Positions 7,601-8,994 of a stretch of DNA of 8,994 nucleotides are shown in pieces. The DNA comes from Phycisphaera mikurensis NBRC 102666 (GTDB lineage: Bacteria; Planctomycetota; Phycisphaerae; Phycisphaerales; SM1A02): positions 1 through 8,994 of the forward strand of contig CAMBSR010000084.1 of assembly GCA_945870475.1 (NCBI GenBank), read 5' to 3'. Under the pieces are notes generated by a model. That model made no database searches. It had not been told where the DNA came from and saw only the letters and a list, made by a program, of their open reading frames with translations. Positions within the stretch are counted from its first letter, which is position 1. Each line of letters starts with the position of its first letter. The translations under genes and the position numbers were made by a program.

Positions 7601-7797
7601 GGCGGGAGGTTGTCGGGGTGGACCGGCGGCGGGGTGTTGGGGTCGGTGGGTGCGGCGGCATCGGCGGCCGGCGCGGTGGCAGCTGGCGTCGATTGACTGG
7701 CCGACGGGTCCTGGGGTGCAGCGTGGGCGGCACCGGCAGGGAAGGCGGCGGTCAGGATGGCGGCGGTCAGGAAGGCGAGGGCAGTGGGGTATCGCAT
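4675..7797 (-). CDS. Large exported protein with W…GPW repeats and Gly/Tyr/Met/Arg-rich tail, function unknown
   Basis: The protein has 1040 residues from ATG 7797, chosen because a clean Sec signal (1-26, AHA|A) starts there; ATG 7827 is weaker. A Pro/Ala/Thr-rich spacer (28-70) is followed by a globular region (about 75-300). Three related units, each an aromatic doublet, about ten residues, another aromatic cluster and G-P-W/Y, lie at 245-269, 347-371 and 458-481. Residues 484-541 (VPAAIYTIPPS, then VTFVQVYNATPDAVTFGFTAGY) match a segment I recall from large secreted proteins of Proteobacteria and Myxococcota, some labelled carbohydrate-binding family V/XII; I am not sure of that label. 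Then come a Trp/Tyr/Gly-rich stretch (560-660), a Gly/Ala/Asn/Gln-rich region (660-910), four SGY(T/N)G repeats (919-965) and a YGG/MRGG end (997-1040). No catalytic motif, anchor or PEP-CTERM tail is seen. It is probably a cell-surface or matrix protein. A terminator follows at 4618-4652. Confidence 0.87.
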   Translation of the reverse strand: MRYPTALAFLTAAILTAAFPAGAAHAAPQDPSASQSTPAATAPAADAAAPTDPNTPPPVHPDNLPPAPEHDNGETLWPQLAVADNTAYTIYTPQFQTISGTRATARAAFSVTKSGGSPVYGAVFFTAELDNDLAAGLVEVSDMLVQQAKLSSGADGTGIAAELQKILMGANFTIERSVVLENMQVAKDQAAARANLNNTPPKIRVIGHAAVLLLLDGRPVLREVGEGVGIAQNTPSLLAFEKASRTWFTRVGTDTWLHSSRYTGPYIAGKKPSDAALKAIQAALPAIHPDASTMPAPPAGKEPEVVVSTTPMCLVSINGQPELVQVADGLFAVGNANCDLFTTTADNAWWLLSSGRWFTTTDMMNGPWTYAKPSALPATFAQIDPKGSWGNVLAAVPGTSAATDALYQQTVPHVATLDRTKAKAKVSTFGGPARFKAIDGTKLQYATNASSPMILCEGSYYLCQDAAWFVASAANGPWALCDKVPAAIYTIPPSCPLYGVTFVQVYNATPDAVTFGFTAGYMNSYENDGVVSYGTGYTYPGVTGQRDLVLGDNSDITDQDTWDTYGGYPNTYGYWPNYGYTGWGYYGYPGWGEYSLWCAPYWAGAGWWGEARAYGVGYALGMGYGDAWRWGYHPWGWRDGNGWWNNHWSGAYRRGWDTAATGYNRAGAAGDITRMKNAPGNAVAASMAANGAGDAAKAGTGTGGNGLWHHAGGVTDDVSAARNGQVMQQRGAHTYARTAEGWQRAAGSQDPAAGGQANAMAPRANDGSWRDGAGAAQQSTGVGSFQERDGSANATATARGSDMNDFRPDQNHNFDGSPRGAFARGETNYADRDEAIQGTNGGRNPSTYQRGGSWNGSGWSRNDQADNAGQRYQRNDQGGQQQFTQNTGWHDGEESRPTNNYQRGYEGWSNGNHGYGEYSGYTGARGLVSGYNGAGFDNEARPATSGYTGGLFANGGQPATSGYTGGGNSMNFSMWGYGMAGGAMPHYTWMGMGMYPYYGGYGGYYGGYYGGYRGGMMRMGAMRGGMGGMRGGMRGGGGRR
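4762..4810. repeat. Short imperfect tandem repeat (about 12 bp) coding YGGY units
   Basis: Near-copies of GTAGTAGCCGCC lie head to tail here, with the 12-mers at about 4771-4782 and 4783-4794 differing at one base and shorter 9-base versions on each side. On the minus strand they encode the YGGYGGYYGGYYGG segment (residues 998-1011) of the large exported protein. The units stay in frame, as expected of slippage-driven growth of a low-complexity tail. Confidence 0.6.
4903..5055 (-). repeat. Four SGY(T/N)G protein repeats in the large exported protein
   Basis: SGYTG, SGYNG, SGYTG and SGYTG occur at residues 919, 929, 945 and 961. The last two units are longer copies sharing PATSGYTGG with 16-residue spacing, and the DNA is correspondingly alike around 4909-4920 and 4957-4968. 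This is a degenerate tandem repeat inside the gene, not a separate element. Confidence 0.6.
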
Positions 7798-7802
7798 GGG
7801 GT

Positions 7803-7814
7803 GTTCCAAGGTTC
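7803..7814 (+). promoter_or_regulatory. GTTC-N4-GTTC direct repeat in the divergent promoter region (speculative)
   Basis: GTTCCAAGGTTC lies between the large exported protein gene and the imuA-like gene. GTTC half-sites are the element recognised by LexA in several phyla (GTTC-N7-GTTC in Alphaproteobacteria), and imuA is normally an SOS gene. The 4-base spacing and direct orientation do not match a LexA site that I know, and it lies in the leader of the opposite gene, so this is only a candidate. Confidence 0.15.
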
Positions 7815-7846
7815 GCAGCCTATGCATTTGCGCGCGAGGATTTCAG

Positions 7847-7876
7847 GGGACACGCGCCGCGTGCCGATGGTATCCT
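7847..7876 (+). promoter_or_regulatory. Candidate sigma70-like promoter of the imuA-like gene
   Basis: GGGACA (7847-7852) matches TTGACA at four of six bases. After an 18-base spacer, TATCCT (7871-7876) matches TATAAT at four of six. It would start transcription only about 14 bases before the ATG at 7897, giving a very short A/C-rich leader (AACAAACACCAAACATCACC) without a Shine-Dalgarno. Confidence 0.3.
7851..7863. promoter_or_regulatory. Perfect 13-bp palindrome inside the candidate imuA promoter
   Basis: CACGCG-C-CGCGTG is a perfect inverted repeat of two 6-base arms. It sits in the spacer between the candidate -35 and -10 elements, where a bound repressor would block polymerase. Short CG-rich palindromes are common in GC-rich DNA, so the position rather than the sequence makes it a candidate operator. 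Confidence 0.25.
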
Positions 7877-7896
7877 AACAAACACCAAACATCACC

Positions 7897-8994
7897 ATGG
7901 GCTACTCCCTTCCTCCAGACTCGAACGATCGACTCCGTGCCCTGCGCGCAGCGCTGGCGGAGCGGATCGTTGCCATCGAAGGTCGCATGGCTGCGGGCCA
8001 TGACGGCGCAACGCCGGTCTCGGCATCAACGGTTGATGCGGCCACCGATCCATCGCCCGCATCGTTCGACTCCGTGCGCCATGTGCCGACCGGCTGGCCT
8101 GCCATCGATGCCGCGCTCGGTGGCGGCATCCCGCGGGCAGGCCTGCACGAGTGGTGGGGGCGCCCGAACGACGTGCGCGCGGTGCTCGTGCAGCTTGCGT
8201 GGAACGCGCTGCTCCATGACGTTCGCCATCACCCCGGTGCGCATCGGCACGTGGTGTGGGTCGGGCGCGATGCATGGCCGGCGCCCGGCGAGCTGGTGCG
8301 CGGCATGCGTGCGGGCATCGCTGGGATGTTCGGCGCACCCATCGCACGCACGTGGCCCGATGCGCGCCTGCATGACCGTGCGCTCCTGGTGGATGTCCCT
8401 GCGCATGATGCCGGCGCGCGGCTCTGGGCCATCGAGCAGGCAGCGCGCTGCCCGGGCGTGTGCGCGGTGTTTGCCGACGGCCGTGGCCTGGATCTTCCTG
8501 CCACGCGTCGGCTGCAGCTGGCGTCGCAGTCGGTGCTCCTCTGCACGGTGCGCGGTGCGGAACGCAGCCCGGGTGCGCGTCGCCGCGTGCTGAGTGCGTG
8601 CAGCACGCGGTGGAGCGTGGAAGGCACGATCGCTGAGCGCGTGCCGTGGCTGCGCGTGTTCCACCCGCTGGCGGCGCGGATTCCTGCAGATCCTGCCTGG
8701 AAAGTGACGCTCGAACGTGCCAAGGGTGCCGCTGCCCACGTGGAGGCGCTGGCCGACGGAGTGCGTGCGGCGCCAAGCTGGCAGTGGCAGGGTGTGGACA
8801 TGGCGCCCGCGCCCGTGCGTGCGGCATCGCATCGCCGCAGCGTGCGTGCGGCGCGATGTGCCGCCGAGCGCGAGGCGCGTCGCGCGGAGGAGCTGCGGGT
8901 GCTGCACGAACAAGCATCGCACGAGATCGATGTGCGCCAGGTCGATGCGCATCACGTCGATGCCGCGAGTCATCTGCATGACCACGCGCATCCG
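7897..8994 (+). CDS. imuA: ImuA-like RecA-fold protein of the translesion mutasome, open at the 3' end
   Basis: The frame is open from ATG 7897 to the window edge: 366 residues, no stop. Residues 65-88 (TGWPAIDAALGGGIPRAG, then LHEWWG) match the conserved start of the RecA/ImuA core. LLVDVPAHDAGARLWAIEQAA (163-183) and GLDLPATRRLQLASQS (197-212) match the ImuA strand/helix pattern ending in 'RRLQLA'. WKVTLERAKGAA (268-279) fits the family's last strand. Where RecA has a Walker A GxxxxGKT, this protein has GRPNDVRAVL (88-97) with no GKT, as in the degenerate site of ImuA. ImuA acts with ImuB and DnaE2 in error-prone damage-tolerance synthesis in the cytoplasm; neither partner is visible, but both would be expected downstream. 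Beyond the core a charged segment (315-340) runs into a His/Asp-rich tail (342-366), unusual for ImuA. No Shine-Dalgarno is present. His codons are CAT in 12 of 21, unlike the DUF1501 gene. Confidence 0.8.
   Translation, partial: MGYSLPPDSNDRLRALRAALAERIVAIEGRMAAGHDGATPVSASTVDAATDPSPASFDSVRHVPTGWPAIDAALGGGIPRAGLHEWWGRPNDVRAVLVQLAWNALLHDVRHHPGAHRHVVWVGRDAWPAPGELVRGMRAGIAGMFGAPIARTWPDARLHDRALLVDVPAHDAGARLWAIEQAARCPGVCAVFADGRGLDLPATRRLQLASQSVLLCTVRGAERSPGARRRVLSACSTRWSVEGTIAERVPWLRVFHPLAARIPADPAWKVTLERAKGAAAHVEALADGVRAAPSWQWQGVDMAPAPVRAASHRRSVRAARCAAEREARRAEELRVLHEQASHEIDVRQVDAHHVDAASHLHDHAHP

Noticed and set aside
7822..7846. Minus-strand promoter for the large exported protein (CTGAAA, 16 bases, CATAGG)
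   Set aside because: The matches are four and three of six bases, too weak to list as a feature, although a promoter must lie somewhere in 7798-7896.
5599..7878. Long plus-strand open frame (759 codons) opposite the large exported protein
   Set aside because: The translation is Arg/Gly/His/Val-rich with no domain. The minus strand carries a signal peptide, repeats and a matching terminator, so this is a shadow. The same holds for the plus-strand frame at 4456-5496.
7892..8991. Minus-strand open frames opposite the imuA-like gene (7892-8917 and 8026-8991)
   Set aside because: Both give Arg/His/Ala-rich sequence with no family resemblance, whereas plus frame 1 is open throughout and matches ImuA motifs.

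Overview
The window is GC-rich bacterial chromosome and fits a member of the Planctomycetota, probably class Phycisphaerae. Reasons: (a) it opens with the tail of a probable DUF1553-type protein followed directly by a Tat-exported DUF1501 protein, a pairing typical of planctomycetes; (b) it holds an exported protein with a PEP-CTERM-like tail in the 'PAPGALAL…RRRR' form; (c) five of the six visible gene starts lack a clear Shine-Dalgarno sequence. The lineage is inferred from gene content, since no rRNA or other marker is present.

Layout. 1-89 (+): C-terminal end of a probable DUF1553 protein. 160-1671 (+): DUF1501 protein, likely in the same operon. A strong hairpin terminator (1693-1735) follows; its T-tract points along the minus strand. 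1774-2382 (-): small exported PEP-CTERM-like protein with the only clear Shine-Dalgarno in the window. 2383-2609: intergenic, with a 41-nt near-continuous hairpin (2457-2497) and a small stem-loop (2548-2562). 2610-3428 (-): lipoprotein-type SAM-dependent methyltransferase. 3497-4591 (+): FMN-dependent alpha-hydroxy-acid oxidase with an intact catalytic set, divergent from the methyltransferase. A terminator hairpin (4618-4652) separates it from the convergent 4675-7797 (-): a 1040-residue exported protein with three W…GPW repeats, a conserved aromatic segment and a long Gly/Tyr/Asn/Met/Arg-rich low-complexity tail. 7798-7896: divergent promoter region. 7897 to the window end (+): an ImuA-like RecA-fold protein, open at the right edge.

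How the genes relate. The left and middle parts are mostly cell-envelope genes: Tat, Sec, lipoprotein and sorting signals occur in four of the proteins. The oxidase is a stand-alone metabolic enzyme. The ImuA-like gene is the one DNA-repair gene; in other bacteria imuA is followed by imuB and dnaE2 (translesion mutasome), so those are the genes to expect just beyond the right edge. No CRISPR array, tRNA, rRNA, transposase or phage gene was seen. The least explained objects are the 1040-residue protein, the intergenic hairpin at 2457-2497, the lipoprotein methyltransferase and the extended tail of the ImuA-like protein. None of them amounts to a clear new multi-gene system within this window.
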